64,000 nt of DNA from Motiliproteus sp. MSK22-1. GTDB taxonomy: Bacteria; Pseudomonadota; Gammaproteobacteria; Pseudomonadales; Balneatricaceae. The notes under the pieces were generated by a model that was not told the origin of the DNA, did no database searches, and saw only the letters and a program-made list of their open reading frames with translations. Below, in pieces: positions 55,079 through 64,000 of the stretch. Numbering within the stretch: the first letter of the stretch is position 1; every line of letters starts with the position of its first letter. The stretch lies in assembly GCF_001968815.1 (NCBI RefSeq), contig NZ_MIEQ01000070.1, positions 62,001 through 126,000 on the forward strand. The letters run 5' to 3'. The translations under genes and the position numbers were made by a program.

Positions 55079-56899
55079 ATGACTGATGCAAAGAAACCTC
55101 TTGGTATAACCGACGTTGTGTTGCGCGATGCGCACCAGTCCTTATTCGCAACCCGTTTACGTCTTGCCGATATGCTACCTATTGCTGGCAAGCTGGATCA
55201 GGTCGGCTTCTGGTCCGTAGAAACCTGGGGCGGTGCCACCTTTGATTCCTGTATTCGTTATCTGGGAGAGGATCCCTGGGATCGCATTCGCCAATTAAAG
55301 GCTGCCATGCCCAACACTCCGCAGCAGATGTTATTCCGTGGTCAGAATATTCTTGGTTACCGGCACTATGCGGACGATGTGGTCAGGAAGTTTGTCGAGC
55401 GCGCGGCAGCTAATGGTGTCGATGTTTTTCGTGTTTTTGACGCGATGAACGATGTTCGGAATCTTGAGACGGCGATCAAGGCTGTTTTGGATAATGGCAA
55501 GCATGCTCAGGGAACTATCTCCTACACCATCAGTGAAGTTCACACTGTTGATATGTGGGTGGACATGGCAAAGCGTATTCAGGATATGGGCGCACATTCA
55601 GTCTGTATTAAGGATATGGCTGGCCTGCTGAAACCTTATGTTGCATTCGAGCTGGTCAGTCGCTTAAAGGCTGAGCTGGAAATTCCTGTGCATATGCAGT
55701 GTCATGCCACAACCGGGCTTTCTACCACATCGATTCTGAAAGCTGTCGAAGCGGGGATTGATAACGTAGATACTTCCATCTCATCCATGTCTATGACCTA
55801 CGGGCATTCACCAACAGAGTCTGTTGTTTCTATCTTTGAAGGTACGGACCGGGACACCGGCCTGGACATTGAGTTACTCGAAGAGATAGCTGCCTACTTC
55901 CGTGAGGTAAGAAAGAAGTACGCAAAGTGGGAAGGCGCGCTGAAAGGTGTTGATTCGCGAATTCTGGTAGCTCAAGTACCGGGAGGCATGTTGACGAATA
56001 TGGAAAGTCAGCTGAAAGATCAGGGGGCAGGGGATCGCCTGGATGATGTGTTAGCTGAAATCCCGCGAGTACGAAAAGATTTGGGCATGATTCCTCTGGT
56101 AACACCGACTTCACAGATTGTCGGCACCCAGGCCGTACTGAATGTTCTGACGGGAGAGCGCTATAAGAGTATCTCTAAAGAAACTGCAGGTATCTTGAAA
56201 GGTGAATACGGAGTAGCTCCTGCGGAATTTAACAAGGAGTTACAGGCGCGTGTTCTTGACGGTGCCGAGGCTATTACCTGTCGACCCGCTGATTTACTTG
56301 AGCCTGAGCTGGACAAGTTGACTGAAGAGTTACGCGGTCTGGCTAAAGATAAAGACTTTCGTATTGAGAGCGGAGAGCGTGAAGTTGATGATGTGCTGAC
56401 TTACGCTCTGTTTCCGCAAATCGGGCTGAAGTTTTTGGAAAACCGTGGTGATGCAAGCGCCTTTGAGCCGGTTCCAACACTGGAAAGTGCTCAGGCCGCG
56501 TCTGCGCCTGCTCCTCAGGCTTCAGAGGCTGCTGGTGGTGAAGAGGTCTATACGGTTACGGTCAGCGGACAGAGCTATGTTGTCCAGGTATCGGAAGGTG
56601 GTGATATATCTGCGGTGGCTCCTGTTGTCGCTGCCCCAGCGTCTGCAGCGGCTTCTGCTCCTGTGCCAGCAGCGGGGCCCGCTGGAGGAGAGCCAGTTAG
56701 CGCACCTCTTGCCGGTAATATCTGGAAAGTTGAAGTATCACCCGGTCAGGTAGTTCAAGAAGGTGATGTGTTGGTCATTCTTGAAGCAATGAAAATGGAG
56801 ACCGATATTCGCGCTGCACGAGCGGGTACTGTTGGATCCGTGGAAGTTAAAGAAGGCGATGCGGTGAAAGTGGGGGATACCCTGCTCACCCTGGCGTAG
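55079..56899 (+). CDS. oadA: Oxaloacetate decarboxylase alpha subunit (biotin protein)
   Basis: Carboxyltransferase that moves CO2 from oxaloacetate to biotin. A 606-residue protein: TIM-barrel transferase (about 1-450) with [14 protein letters not shown], the metal-site histidines and [12 protein letters not shown]; an Ala/Pro-rich hinge (about 468-535); and a biotinyl domain with the biotin lysine K572 in EAMKMET. Carboxybiotin is then decarboxylated by OadB, driving Na+ export. The PYC/OAD carboxyltransferase domain is shared with pyruvate carboxylase, but the flanking oadG and oadB settle the assignment. Confidence 0.95.
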   Translation: MTDAKKPLGITDVVLRDAHQSLFATRLRLADMLPIAGKLDQVGFWSVETWGGATFDSCIRYLGEDPWDRIRQLKAAMPNTPQQMLFRGQNILGYRHYADDVVRKFVERAAANGVDVFRVFDAMNDVRNLETAIKAVLDNGKHAQGTISYTISEVHTVDMWVDMAKRIQDMGAHSVCIKDMAGLLKPYVAFELVSRLKAELEIPVHMQCHATTGLSTTSILKAVEAGIDNVDTSISSMSMTYGHSPTESVVSIFEGTDRDTGLDIELLEEIAAYFREVRKKYAKWEGALKGVDSRILVAQVPGGMLTNMESQLKDQGAGDRLDDVLAEIPRVRKDLGMIPLVTPTSQIVGTQAVLNVLTGERYKSISKETAGILKGEYGVAPAEFNKELQARVLDGAEAITCRPADLLEPELDKLTEELRGLAKDKDFRIESGEREVDDVLTYALFPQIGLKFLENRGDASAFEPVPTLESAQAASAPAPQASEAAGGEEVYTVTVSGQSYVVQVSEGGDISAVAPVVAAPASAAASAPVPAAGPAGGEPVSAPLAGNIWKVEVSPGQVVQEGDVLVILEAMKMETDIRAARAGTVGSVEVKEGDAVKVGDTLLTLA

Positions 56900-56911
56900 A
56901 GGCAGTATCCA

Positions 56912-58210
56912 ATGGATAAGTTACTTAATCTTTTTGTTAGCTCTGGAATCTATCAGATCCAGTGGGGGCAGGCGGTGATGATTGCCGTCGGCCTTCTGCT
57001 GCTGTTTCTGGCTATCAAAAAGAATTTTGAACCCTTGTTGCTGGTCCCTATCGGATTCGGCGGTATTATGGCTAACATTCCAGAAGCCGGGCTTGCCTTG
57101 TCTGCTGTTGAAAACGCAGTCCATCTGGGGGGCCCCGAAGTGTTGGAGCAACTTGCCAATATACTGGGAATTTCCAGCGCTGACCCTAAGGCGATCAAAG
57201 AGGCTTATGCGCTGACTTCTCAGGCAAAGCATCTTGAAATCACTCAGTTGGCTATTGATGCAGGCTTCAATAATGGGATGTTGTATAACTTCTATCTGGT
57301 ATCAATAGCCAGTGGGGCTGCTCCATTACTGATCTTTATGGGAGTTGGTGCGATGACTGATTTTGGTCCGCTACTGGCTAACCCTAAGACGTTGTTCCTT
57401 GGTGCTGCGGCTCAGTTTGGTATTTTCGCCACAGTGCTGGGCGCAGTGGGTTTAACTGCGCTTGGAGTAATGGACTTTTCTATTCAGGATGCTGCAGCAA
57501 TCGGTATTATTGGTGGGGCGGATGGTCCTACAGCGATTTATGTTGCTAGTTTGCTTGCTCCGCACCTCCTGGGTGCCATTGCTGTGGCGGCATACTCGTA
57601 CATGGCCTTGGTGCCGATGATTCAGCCGCCTATCATGCGTTGGTTAACGACGGAAGATGAGCGCAAACTGGCAATGACTCAGCTTCGACCAGTGTCAAAG
57701 AATGAAAAAATCTTCTTTCCGCTATTGTTGCTGATTCTTGTTGCTATGTTGTTACCTGATGCGGCACCGCTGCTGGGAATGTTCTGCTTTGGTAATTTGA
57801 TGAGAGAGTGTGGCGTTGTTGAGCGTCTCAGTGATACTTCCCAAAACGCACTGATCAACATCGTTACCATATTCCTTGGGCTGTCAGTTGGGTCTAAGCT
57901 GAGCGCCGATAAGTTCCTGGACTTGAATACGTTGGGGATTCTTATGCTCGGTATGGTTGCATTCGGTATTGGTACTGCTTGTGGTGTGCTTATGGCCAAA
58001 GGGATGAACAGGCTCAGTTCTACCCCCATTAATCCGTTGATAGGCTCTGCGGGGGTTTCCGCAGTCCCTATGGCTGCTAGAGTATCGAATAAGCTTGGTT
58101 TAGAGGCAAACTCTCAGAACTTCTTGTTAATGCATGCGATGGGGCCTAATGTTGCGGGGGTTATTGGTTCTGCTGTTGCAGCAGGGGTGATGATTAAATT
58201 CGTGGGTTAA
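56912..58210 (+). CDS. oadB: Oxaloacetate decarboxylase beta subunit (Na+ pump)
   Basis: A 432-residue inner-membrane protein with about nine helices that decarboxylates carboxybiotin and pumps Na+ out. Signature segments: [13 protein letters not shown] (the conserved Asp region essential for Na+ coupling) and [17 protein letters not shown]. It begins 12 bases after oadA and ends at a strong terminator at 58237. Confidence 0.95.
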   Translation: MDKLLNLFVSSGIYQIQWGQAVMIAVGLLLLFLAIKKNFEPLLLVPIGFGGIMANIPEAGLALSAVENAVHLGGPEVLEQLANILGISSADPKAIKEAYALTSQAKHLEITQLAIDAGFNNGMLYNFYLVSIASGAAPLLIFMGVGAMTDFGPLLANPKTLFLGAAAQFGIFATVLGAVGLTALGVMDFSIQDAAAIGIIGGADGPTAIYVASLLAPHLLGAIAVAAYSYMALVPMIQPPIMRWLTTEDERKLAMTQLRPVSKNEKIFFPLLLLILVAMLLPDAAPLLGMFCFGNLMRECGVVERLSDTSQNALINIVTIFLGLSVGSKLSADKFLDLNTLGILMLGMVAFGIGTACGVLMAKGMNRLSSTPINPLIGSAGVSAVPMAARVSNKLGLEANSQNFLLMHAMGPNVAGVIGSAVAAGVMIKFVG

Positions 58211-58236
58211 GCCCTGATCTCAAGTTTATTTAGTTT

Positions 58237-58263
58237 AAAGGGCCTTTTCAGGCCCTTTTTTTT
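58237..58263 (+). terminator. oadGAB terminator
   Basis: AAAGGGCC (58237-58244), loop TTTTCA, GGCCCTTT (58251-58258), continuing in T to 58263. Strong intrinsic terminator. Confidence 0.9.
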
Positions 58264-58466
58264 CGAGTTTTTGTTCGATTTAAGGTTTGTGTCAAAGGGA
58301 TTCTATTGAAGCGTATCCACTGAGGGCGGCAGTCCCTATAATTCTTCGGGTTCCGGTTTACCCTGTTTGTGTTTGCCGCAGGTATACAACGCCTGTTATC
58401 TGCTGTTGAGTGCAAGTGCTCAAGGGGTTATGGTTTCCTAAATAATTCAGTCGAGTAAGCATTTTC

Positions 58467-59402
58467 ATGAAAATGACACTTCGCCAACTGATGCTGTTTG
58501 GATGTGTGGCTCGGCATATGAGTTATACCCGGGCCGCTGAAGAGATGCATTTAACGCAGCCAGCGGTAAGCATTCAGTTAAAGCAATTGGAGGAGCATAT
58601 CGGGTTGCCGCTATTTGAGAGTATTGGGAAGAAACTTCATCTTACCGCGGCGGGTACAGAGTTACAGCTGGCATGTAAGGATATATTTTCGCGCCTGGAT
58701 AATCTTGAAATGGCGCTTACACGGATGAAAGGGGTTATGCATGGGACCCTGAGAATAGCTGTGGTTACAAGTGCCATGTATTTTGCACCTCATCTTCTCG
58801 GTATGTTTCAGCGAGAGTATCCTGAGATAAAAATTCGTCTGATCGTACGCAACCGTGATCAGGTGTTGCGACGGTTAGCAAATAATGAGGATGATCTGGT
58901 GTTGATGGCTCAGGTGCCTCAGGATATGAAACTGGTATCTTACCCGTTTCTTGATAATCCCATGATTCCTCTGGCTACGCCTGAGCATCCCTTAGTCGGG
59001 GAGCGAGGGCTTCCTATTGATGCGTTCGCAGATTATTGCTTCCTGACTCGTGAAGAGGGTTCGGGTTCGAGAAAGGCGATCGAAGATCATCTGAGAGAGC
59101 ATGATGTTGTGTTAGAGGATATTATGGAGCTGGGTAGCAGTGAGACAATCAAGCAGGGGTTGATGGCGGGATTGGGTATATCAATATTATCCCGCCATAG
59201 TGTTGCTTTAGAGCTTGCTACCGGGTTACTTACGGAGCTTGATGTGGAGTCTTTTCCGATCGTTCGTAGTTGGTGTATGGTGCATCACGAAGAGAAGAAG
59301 CTGTCTCCGGCGGCTCAGGCATTTATCGACTTTATGCATACCAACGGTATGGATGCCAGAGAGATGTTGCGTAATCGCTTTATGTCAGCATCCATTGACT
59401 GA
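58467..59402 (+). CDS. LysR-family regulator, CbbR-like
   Basis: A 311-residue LysR protein of the CbbR/CysB-like branch: helix-turn-helix MSYTRAAEEMHLTQPAVSIQ (about 18-37), effector domain from about 92 (LRIAVVTSAMYFAPHLLG). CbbR relatives respond to small metabolites such as phosphoenolpyruvate or NADPH. It lies 256 bp after oadB on the same strand with the oad terminator between, so it has its own promoter; it could regulate oadGAB through the inverted repeat at 54606 (inference). Its stop is 2 bases from the convergent rnhA. Confidence 0.87.
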   Translation: MKMTLRQLMLFGCVARHMSYTRAAEEMHLTQPAVSIQLKQLEEHIGLPLFESIGKKLHLTAAGTELQLACKDIFSRLDNLEMALTRMKGVMHGTLRIAVVTSAMYFAPHLLGMFQREYPEIKIRLIVRNRDQVLRRLANNEDDLVLMAQVPQDMKLVSYPFLDNPMIPLATPEHPLVGERGLPIDAFADYCFLTREEGSGSRKAIEDHLREHDVVLEDIMELGSSETIKQGLMAGLGISILSRHSVALELATGLLTELDVESFPIVRSWCMVHHEEKKLSPAAQAFIDFMHTNGMDAREMLRNRFMSASID

Positions 59403-59404
59403 TC

Positions 59405-59866
59405 TCAGCCGTTAAATCCAACGTCTTCAAGCAGGTTGTTGGACTCGGCTGCGGCGCGCGCCAAATCGTCTACGCGCTCATTTTCCGGATGGCCGCTATG
59501 ACCTTTTACCCAGCGCCAGTCCACTTTATGTTGGTTGTTTAGATCATCCAGGCGCTTCCATAAATCAACGTTTTTTACCGGAGTTCTATTGGCTGTTTTC
59601 CAGCCTTTGCGTTTCCAGCCATCTATCCATTGAGTTATTCCCTGACGAACATACTGGCTGTCGGTAGTGAGTGTGACTTGGCAGGGTTCGCTTAGAGAGG
59701 CCAGTGCTTCAACAGCTGCCATGAGTTCCATTCTATTGTTGGTCGTAAGACGGTAACCCTGGCTAATTTCCTTTTTGTGCTGATTGAATATAAGAAGTGC
59801 ACCGTAACCGCCTGGTCCTGGATTGCCGAGGCAAGACCCATCCGTATAGACGTTGATTTTTTTCAA
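59405..59866 (-). CDS. rnhA: Ribonuclease HI
   Basis: Cleaves RNA in RNA-DNA hybrids. A 153-residue protein with the carboxylate set visible: D in [12 protein letters not shown] in [14 protein letters not shown] in TTDSQYV and D in NERVDDLAR. The basic handle [18 protein letters not shown] is present. Divergent from dnaQ, the standard pairing. Confidence 0.96.
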   Translation of the reverse strand: MKKINVYTDGSCLGNPGPGGYGALLIFNQHKKEISQGYRLTTNNRMELMAAVEALASLSEPCQVTLTTDSQYVRQGITQWIDGWKRKGWKTANRTPVKNVDLWKRLDDLNNQHKVDWRWVKGHSGHPENERVDDLARAAAESNNLLEDVGFNG

Positions 59867-60059
59867 AAGTAACAGCCTTCGCTTAAAGTGGATAGAGTGG
59901 GACGGTCGTCATTGTAGAAGGTACAGCTATGATATGATAGCGTCAGTTGGGTTGATATTAAGACAATTTTCGACGCTTGGCAGCTGAGTCTACGGGCAAT
60001 GGCTCTGTTGAATAGAGACAGGCGTCAAATTGTGATGATTGGGGTAAGAGAATCAAGTT

Positions 60060-60758
60060 ATGAGACAGATTGTTTTAGATACAGAAACCACCGGTATTGA
60101 GCCTTCAGAGGGGCATCGGATTATCGAGGTGGGTTGTGTTGAGATGATCAACCGCAAACTGACGGGTAAAACCTATCATCGATACATTAATCCACGGCGT
60201 CAAATTGATGCAGAAGCTATTGAAGTTCACGGTATTACCAACGATTTTTTGATGGATAAGCCGCTGTTTGCCGATATTGCCCGGGAATTTCAGGAGTTTG
60301 TAAGAGGGGCGCAACTGGTTATACATAACGCGCCTTTTGATGTGGGTTTTTTAAACCATGAGTTTGCACTGATTGGACCTGAACTTGGCAAACTTGAAGA
60401 CTATTGCAGCGTATTAGATACGCTGGCAATGGCTCGTCAGATGCATCCTGGTCAGAGGAACAGTCTGGATGCCCTTTGTCGGCGTTATGGTATCGATAAC
60501 GCCCATAGGGAGCTTCATGGGGCATTGCTGGATTCTGAAATTCTGGCAGATGTTTATCTGTTTATGACAGGCGGGCAAACCAGTCTCAGTCTGGGGCAGG
60601 GTGAGGCTGGTGAAGAGGTCTCGGGTATTAAAAGAGTGCTTCAGGGAAAATACAATCTCGCCGTAAAGATGGCTGATAACACAGAGCTGCAAGAGCATGA
60701 AGCAATGCTTAAGCGTATCGATAAAAAAAGTGGTGGTAGTCTTTGGCGTTCGTTGTAA
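60060..60758 (+). CDS. dnaQ: DNA polymerase III epsilon subunit (3'-5' proofreading exonuclease)
   Basis: Proofreading subunit of the replicase. A 232-residue protein: exonuclease motif I DTETTGIEP, motif II HNAPFDVGFLNHE, motif III HRELHGALLDSEILADVY, followed by a flexible linker and the C-terminal tail that binds the polymerase subunit. The overlapping rnhA/dnaQ promoters should lie in the 193-bp gap. A terminator follows at 60858. Confidence 0.95.
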   Translation: MRQIVLDTETTGIEPSEGHRIIEVGCVEMINRKLTGKTYHRYINPRRQIDAEAIEVHGITNDFLMDKPLFADIAREFQEFVRGAQLVIHNAPFDVGFLNHEFALIGPELGKLEDYCSVLDTLAMARQMHPGQRNSLDALCRRYGIDNAHRELHGALLDSEILADVYLFMTGGQTSLSLGQGEAGEEVSGIKRVLQGKYNLAVKMADNTELQEHEAMLKRIDKKSGGSLWRSL

Positions 60759-60857
60759 TGCGGGGATTAGTGTTGTCAGTATGAGGTAGCCAGTGAATCT
60801 CGCTCTGACAACGTAATAAATACTGAAAAGCTCACACAGAGAAAAGGTCATAAAATG

Positions 60858-60884
60858 AAAAGGCAGGTTAATAGCCTGCCTTTT
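60858..60884. terminator. Terminator between dnaQ and nhaB
   Basis: AAAAGGCAGG (60858-60867), 7-base loop, CCTGCCTTTT (60875-60884), usable in both directions between convergent genes. Confidence 0.82.
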
Positions 60885-60916
60885 GAGTTTTGAGCGTACG
60901 GTTGTTAGCCGTTGTG

Positions 60917-62419
60917 TTACAGGAATATCAGTACTGAAATTAATCCGACAACACTGAGTACAATCGTATATGGCAGAGCCATGACGACCATGCGCATATA
61001 GGAAAGACGAATAAGGGGAGCGACGGCTGAGGTTAGCAGGAACAGAAAGGCTGCCTGGCCATTAGGAGTTGCAACACTTGGAAGGTTGGTGCCAGTGTTA
61101 ATCGCAATAGCAAGGTGTTCAAAATGCTCGCGGCTTATTGCGCCTGAGTGGAATGCTGCTGCTACTTCGTTAATGTAAACCGTTGCAACAAAAACATTAT
61201 CACTGATGGCGGAAAGAACACCGTTAGCGATAAAGAACATCGCCGGCTGTACGCCAATATCCATTGCCAGTACTGATTCAATAATCGGTTGGAAGAGGTG
61301 TTGGTCGTGAATAACAGAGACGATACAGAAGAATACTACCAGCAACGCGGTAAATGGCAGTGCTTCTTCAAACGCTTTACCAATCTGATGCTCTTCTACA
61401 ATACCGTTGAAACTGGTCGCCAGTACGATAACGGTTAATCCGATGATGCCGACTTCAGCCAGGTGCAGTGCCAGTGCCAGGATTAAAAAGATGGCTACAG
61501 CAAACTGTACATAAATGGCCATTTTATCGCGTTTGGTTCTTTTTGCCTCTTCGGCCTGGTCGAACTCTTGCAGGATGCGGAATACGTTCTCGGGGATAAG
61601 CTCACCGTAACCAAACAGCTTTTTCTTTTCCAGAAATATTACAGTCAATAGACCGCAAAGCAATACAGGCATAGAGATAGGGGCAGTGCGAACAAAAAAC
61701 TCGACAAAGTGCCAGCCCATTTTTTCACCGATCAGGAGATTCTGAGGTTCACCAACCAGGGTGCAGACACCACCAAGTGCTGTACCAACAGCTCCATGCA
61801 TCAGCAGGCTGCGAAGAAATGCCCGAAACTGGTCCAGCTCCGAGCGGTGATCATCACCGAGATGGTCGTCAGATGTATGGTCGTGATCATGGCCGTAATC
61901 TTTTCCGGAGGCTACTTTATGGTAAACCGAGTAGAATCCAACACCAGCGCTAATCAGAACGGCGGTAACCGTTAGTGCGTCAAGAAATGCTGAAAGAAAC
62001 GCCCCCATAAAAGAGAACAATAATGCAATTTTTACCTTGTCGCGCACGTTTAACAGCAATTTGGTAAACACGTACAGCAGCATCCCCTTCATAAAGTAGA
62101 TGCCGGCAACCATAAACATCAGTAATAGAATTACGGGTAAGTTGGCTGACACTTCATGGTAAATCTGTTCTGGGTGAGTCAGCCCAATAACAACTGCCTC
62201 GATTGCTAGCAAGCCGCCAGGTTGCAGTGGGTAGCATTTAAGTGCCATTGCCAAAGTGAAAATAAACTCGAAAATCAGCATCCAGCCTGTGAAGGTAGGT
62301 CCGGCGATCATAAGAAGAATCGGATTGATAATCAGAAATGCGGCTATGGTTTGTTTATACCAGACCGGCGAATTTCCAAGGAAATTGCGCATCAAAGCCT
62401 GTGGTAAGGTCCCAGTCAT
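60917..62419 (-). CDS. nhaB: Na+/H+ antiporter NhaB
   Basis: A 500-residue inner-membrane antiporter exporting Na+ for H+ entry. The sequence matches NhaB along its length: [52 protein letters not shown] and [18 protein letters not shown] His/Asp-rich hydrophilic loop at about 175-192 ([14 protein letters not shown]) could sense or bind metal. AGGA lies 8 bases before the ATG. Together with oadGAB it implies an active sodium cycle. Confidence 0.95.
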   Translation of the reverse strand: MTGTLPQALMRNFLGNSPVWYKQTIAAFLIINPILLMIAGPTFTGWMLIFEFIFTLAMALKCYPLQPGGLLAIEAVVIGLTHPEQIYHEVSANLPVILLLMFMVAGIYFMKGMLLYVFTKLLLNVRDKVKIALLFSFMGAFLSAFLDALTVTAVLISAGVGFYSVYHKVASGKDYGHDHDHTSDDHLGDDHRSELDQFRAFLRSLLMHGAVGTALGGVCTLVGEPQNLLIGEKMGWHFVEFFVRTAPISMPVLLCGLLTVIFLEKKKLFGYGELIPENVFRILQEFDQAEEAKRTKRDKMAIYVQFAVAIFLILALALHLAEVGIIGLTVIVLATSFNGIVEEHQIGKAFEEALPFTALLVVFFCIVSVIHDQHLFQPIIESVLAMDIGVQPAMFFIANGVLSAISDNVFVATVYINEVAAAFHSGAISREHFEHLAIAINTGTNLPSVATPNGQAAFLFLLTSAVAPLIRLSYMRMVVMALPYTIVLSVVGLISVLIFL

Positions 62420-62726
62420 GCTCGAATCCTGCAGCAGAATTAATAATTTTATTTGGTGTGCCCCGTAATCGGGCCCGGAGTAAGGTGGACAAGGGTATTA
62501 AAATTATCGTTGTCACCCATTCGTAGCGGCGTTGTTTCAGGTGTAAAACAGTGGACCGGCTGCGACTTTCAAAACGGACGTACTATGCCAGATTTAGGGG
62601 CTGATTTATATACCTCGTGAGTATATATTTAGGGGCTTTGTGGCTAAGATAAGTGAATGAAAAATAGATATCTTTTCATTTGGACGGGGGTTTTTAACTG
62701 GGTTCTGTTGAGGCTTTGGAGGATTC
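62420..62726. other. 307-bp divergent region of nhaB and the macrodomain gene
   Basis: No gene. It contains a nested repeat (62592-62637, next entry) nearer the macrodomain gene. It should hold both promoters; no clear -35/-10 pair was identified. Confidence 0.45.
62592..62637. promoter_or_regulatory. Inverted repeat nested in a direct repeat
   Basis: Direct repeats ATTTAGGGGCT at 62592-62602 and 62627-62637 (35-bp spacing) flank the palindrome TATATAC-N7-GTATATA (62607-62627). Candidate binding site for a dimeric regulator. Confidence 0.5.
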
Positions 62727-63239
62727 ATGGTCAAAATAGAGGTTGTAACGGGTGATATTACCCGTTTGGATGTTGATGTGATTGTCAACGCTGCAAATAA
62801 TTCGCTGCTGGGTGGCGGTGGAGTAGACGGAGCGATACACAGGGCCGCAGGGCCCGGCTTGGTAAACGAGTGTCGTGGATTGGCTGGGTGTAGAACAGGT
62901 CAGGCGAAAATAACTCATGGTTACGATCTGGCTGCTCAGTTTGTGATACATACGGTCGGTCCGGTGTGGCACGGTGGTAGCGAAGGAGAGGCTGAGTTGC
63001 TTGTCTCCTGCTATATAGAATCCCTTCGGCTGGCGGAAGATTATGGGTTGCACAGTATAGCGTTCCCGGCAATCAGTTGCGGTGTTTATGGCTATCCTTC
63101 TGAACTGGCGGTTCCGTTGGCTGTTTCAACTGTTCGGAAGGCCCTGTCTGGCGAGGTAGGGGTAGAGAAGGTTATATTCTGTTGTTTTAATGATTTGATG
63201 GCGGATAGGTATCGCCAGGAGCTTAAATCGACCTGTTGA
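62727..63239 (+). CDS. Macrodomain protein, YmdB-like O-acetyl-ADP-ribose deacetylase
   Basis: A 170-residue single macrodomain. The ADP-ribose-binding loops are clear: [20 protein letters not shown] (catalytic loop 1) and [10 protein letters not shown] (loop 2). This is the MacroD/YmdB class that removes ADP-ribose or deacetylates O-acetyl-ADP-ribose; in E. coli YmdB also modulates RNase III. GGAGG lies 5 bases before the ATG. It converges on zapE, 15 bases apart. Confidence 0.92.
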   Translation: MVKIEVVTGDITRLDVDVIVNAANNSLLGGGGVDGAIHRAAGPGLVNECRGLAGCRTGQAKITHGYDLAAQFVIHTVGPVWHGGSEGEAELLVSCYIESLRLAEDYGLHSIAFPAISCGVYGYPSELAVPLAVSTVRKALSGEVGVEKVIFCCFNDLMADRYRQELKSTC

Positions 63240-63254
63240 CAGGCTGGCTGTTTT

Positions 63255-64000
63255 TTAGTCGGGACGATGGGGCCTGTTAATATAATCGTTACCCTGCATT
63301 TCCATTAAGCGGCTTTGTGTGCGGTGGAATTCGAATTCAAGGTGTCCGCCCTGATATAGATTGGTCAGTGGTTCATTCAAGCTTGCGATAATATTTACCG
63401 AGTGATCGTAGAGTTCATCGATAAGTGTTATGAATCGCCGTGTTCGATCGTCGTTAAAAAGCTGTCTGTTCCCCGTGGGATTACTAATAACGTCCTCGGT
63501 GCCGCGAGCTATTTGCTGTAATTGATGGCCGCCTCCAAGTTTCGGAATATTACTGATTATTATGGTGTGGAAGCTTTTGGCGAGATGAATATAATCATTT
63601 TGACTTCGTGGGCCTTCGCAAAGCGCCGAGAAATCAAACCAAGCGGTACCTTTGTCATTTCCCTTGCACGCTATTATGCGGCCTTCAATCAACAGTGATT
63701 GCTTTAAAGGAGCTGGGTTTGCGGTGAGTTGTTGGTAGTGTTTGTGCAGTTGAGGTTCTGTGTTCTGATTGGTTCCAACCAAATATATAGGCTTTAGAGT
63801 GCGAGCGTTCAGTCTATAGTCTTTGTCTCCGTTAAGATTGAAAATATGGTTGTTGTTTTTTAGCTGCTGGATGGCTGGTAAGAACCGGTCACGTTGCACG
63901 CCATCAGCATAAAGCTGGTCTGGGTGTTGGTTGGAGGTGGTGACAAATATAACCTTTCTCTCAAACAGGGCCTTGGTCAGGTGGCCTAGAATCATTGCAT
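63255..64000 (-). CDS. zapE: AFG1/ZapE-family ATPase (5' end outside window)
   Basis: C-terminal part, about 248 residues, of an AAA-type ATPase of the AFG1/ZapE family, which associates with the division ring in E. coli. Visible blocks: DAMILGHLTKALF (continuing from outside the window), FVTTSNQHPDQLYADGVQRDRFLPAI, and the late RRFITLIDELYDH with the sensor-2-like arginines. The frame is open to the edge, so the Walker A part is outside. The ATG near 63995 is internal, not the start. Confidence 0.88.
   Translation of the reverse strand, partial: AMILGHLTKALFERKVIFVTTSNQHPDQLYADGVQRDRFLPAIQQLKNNNHIFNLNGDKDYRLNARTLKPIYLVGTNQNTEPQLHKHYQQLTANPAPLKQSLLIEGRIIACKGNDKGTAWFDFSALCEGPRSQNDYIHLAKSFHTIIISNIPKLGGGHQLQQIARGTEDVISNPTGNRQLFNDDRTRRFITLIDELYDHSVNIIASLNEPLTNLYQGGHLEFEFHRTQSRLMEMQGNDYINRPHRPD

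Overview
This 64-kb window is chromosomal DNA from a free-living, respiring gammaproteobacterium. The gene content points to a Pseudomonas/Oceanospirillales-like, probably marine organism: an ANR-type [4Fe-4S] regulator, NorE/NorF-type nitric oxide reductase accessory genes, a 528-residue isocitrate lyase, malate synthase G, Na+-translocating oxaloacetate decarboxylase, NhaB, YejABEF, and an mltD-gloB-methyltransferase-rnhA-dnaQ neighbourhood. The taxonomic placement is inference. I saw no IS element, prophage, CRISPR array, rRNA or tRNA gene.

Layout. 0-3.5 kb: a partial norE, norF, an isoprenylcysteine-methyltransferase-like protein, a 22-bp tandem repeat array and a glutamate decarboxylase. 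3.5-12 kb: a tightly packed signalling cluster (carbon-nitrogen hydrolase, TorT-like periplasmic binding protein, 37-codon small ORF, CHASE-domain hybrid kinase with two receivers and an HPt domain, receiver-GGDEF diguanylate cyclase) and an unknown lipoprotein. 12-16.6 kb: short NAD kinase, PqiA-like protein, small membrane protein, chemoreceptor and cold-shock protein. 17-24 kb: the glyoxylate shunt (aceA, glcB) around a Crp/Fnr-family regulator, then a LysR gene and an orphan terminator with a possible small transcript. 24-31.8 kb: flavoprotein, SulP transporter, HdfR-like regulator, P-type ATPase and CBS protein. 31.8-36.9 kb: a second module of receiver-GGDEF protein, solute-binding protein and hybrid kinase on the minus strand. 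37-41 kb: TetR regulator divergent from a dienoyl-CoA isomerase and FadH (unsaturated fatty acid beta-oxidation). 41-44.4 kb: anr, serA and serC. 44.7-50.4 kb: the yejABEF peptide importer. 50.7-60.8 kb: mltD, gloB, methyltransferase, then oadGAB and a LysR gene, then rnhA and dnaQ. 60.9-64 kb: nhaB, a macrodomain protein and a partial zapE.

How it fits together. The most interesting theme is two separate loci that each combine a periplasmic binding protein, a membrane hybrid histidine kinase and a receiver-diguanylate cyclase, with no DNA-binding response regulator and no permease. Both cyclases keep the GG(D/E)EF signature and an RxxD inhibitory site. The sequence therefore suggests that ligand binding in the periplasm is converted to cyclic-di-GMP rather than directly to transcription. 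In the first locus the operon opens with a nitrilase-superfamily enzyme and has an undescribed small ORF, coupled by an ATGA overlap to the kinase. Metabolically the window combines acetate and fatty-acid use (aceA, glcB, fadH, dienoyl-CoA isomerase) with a sodium cycle (oadGAB, nhaB) and oxygen/NO-responsive regulation (anr, a Dnr-like gene, norEF).
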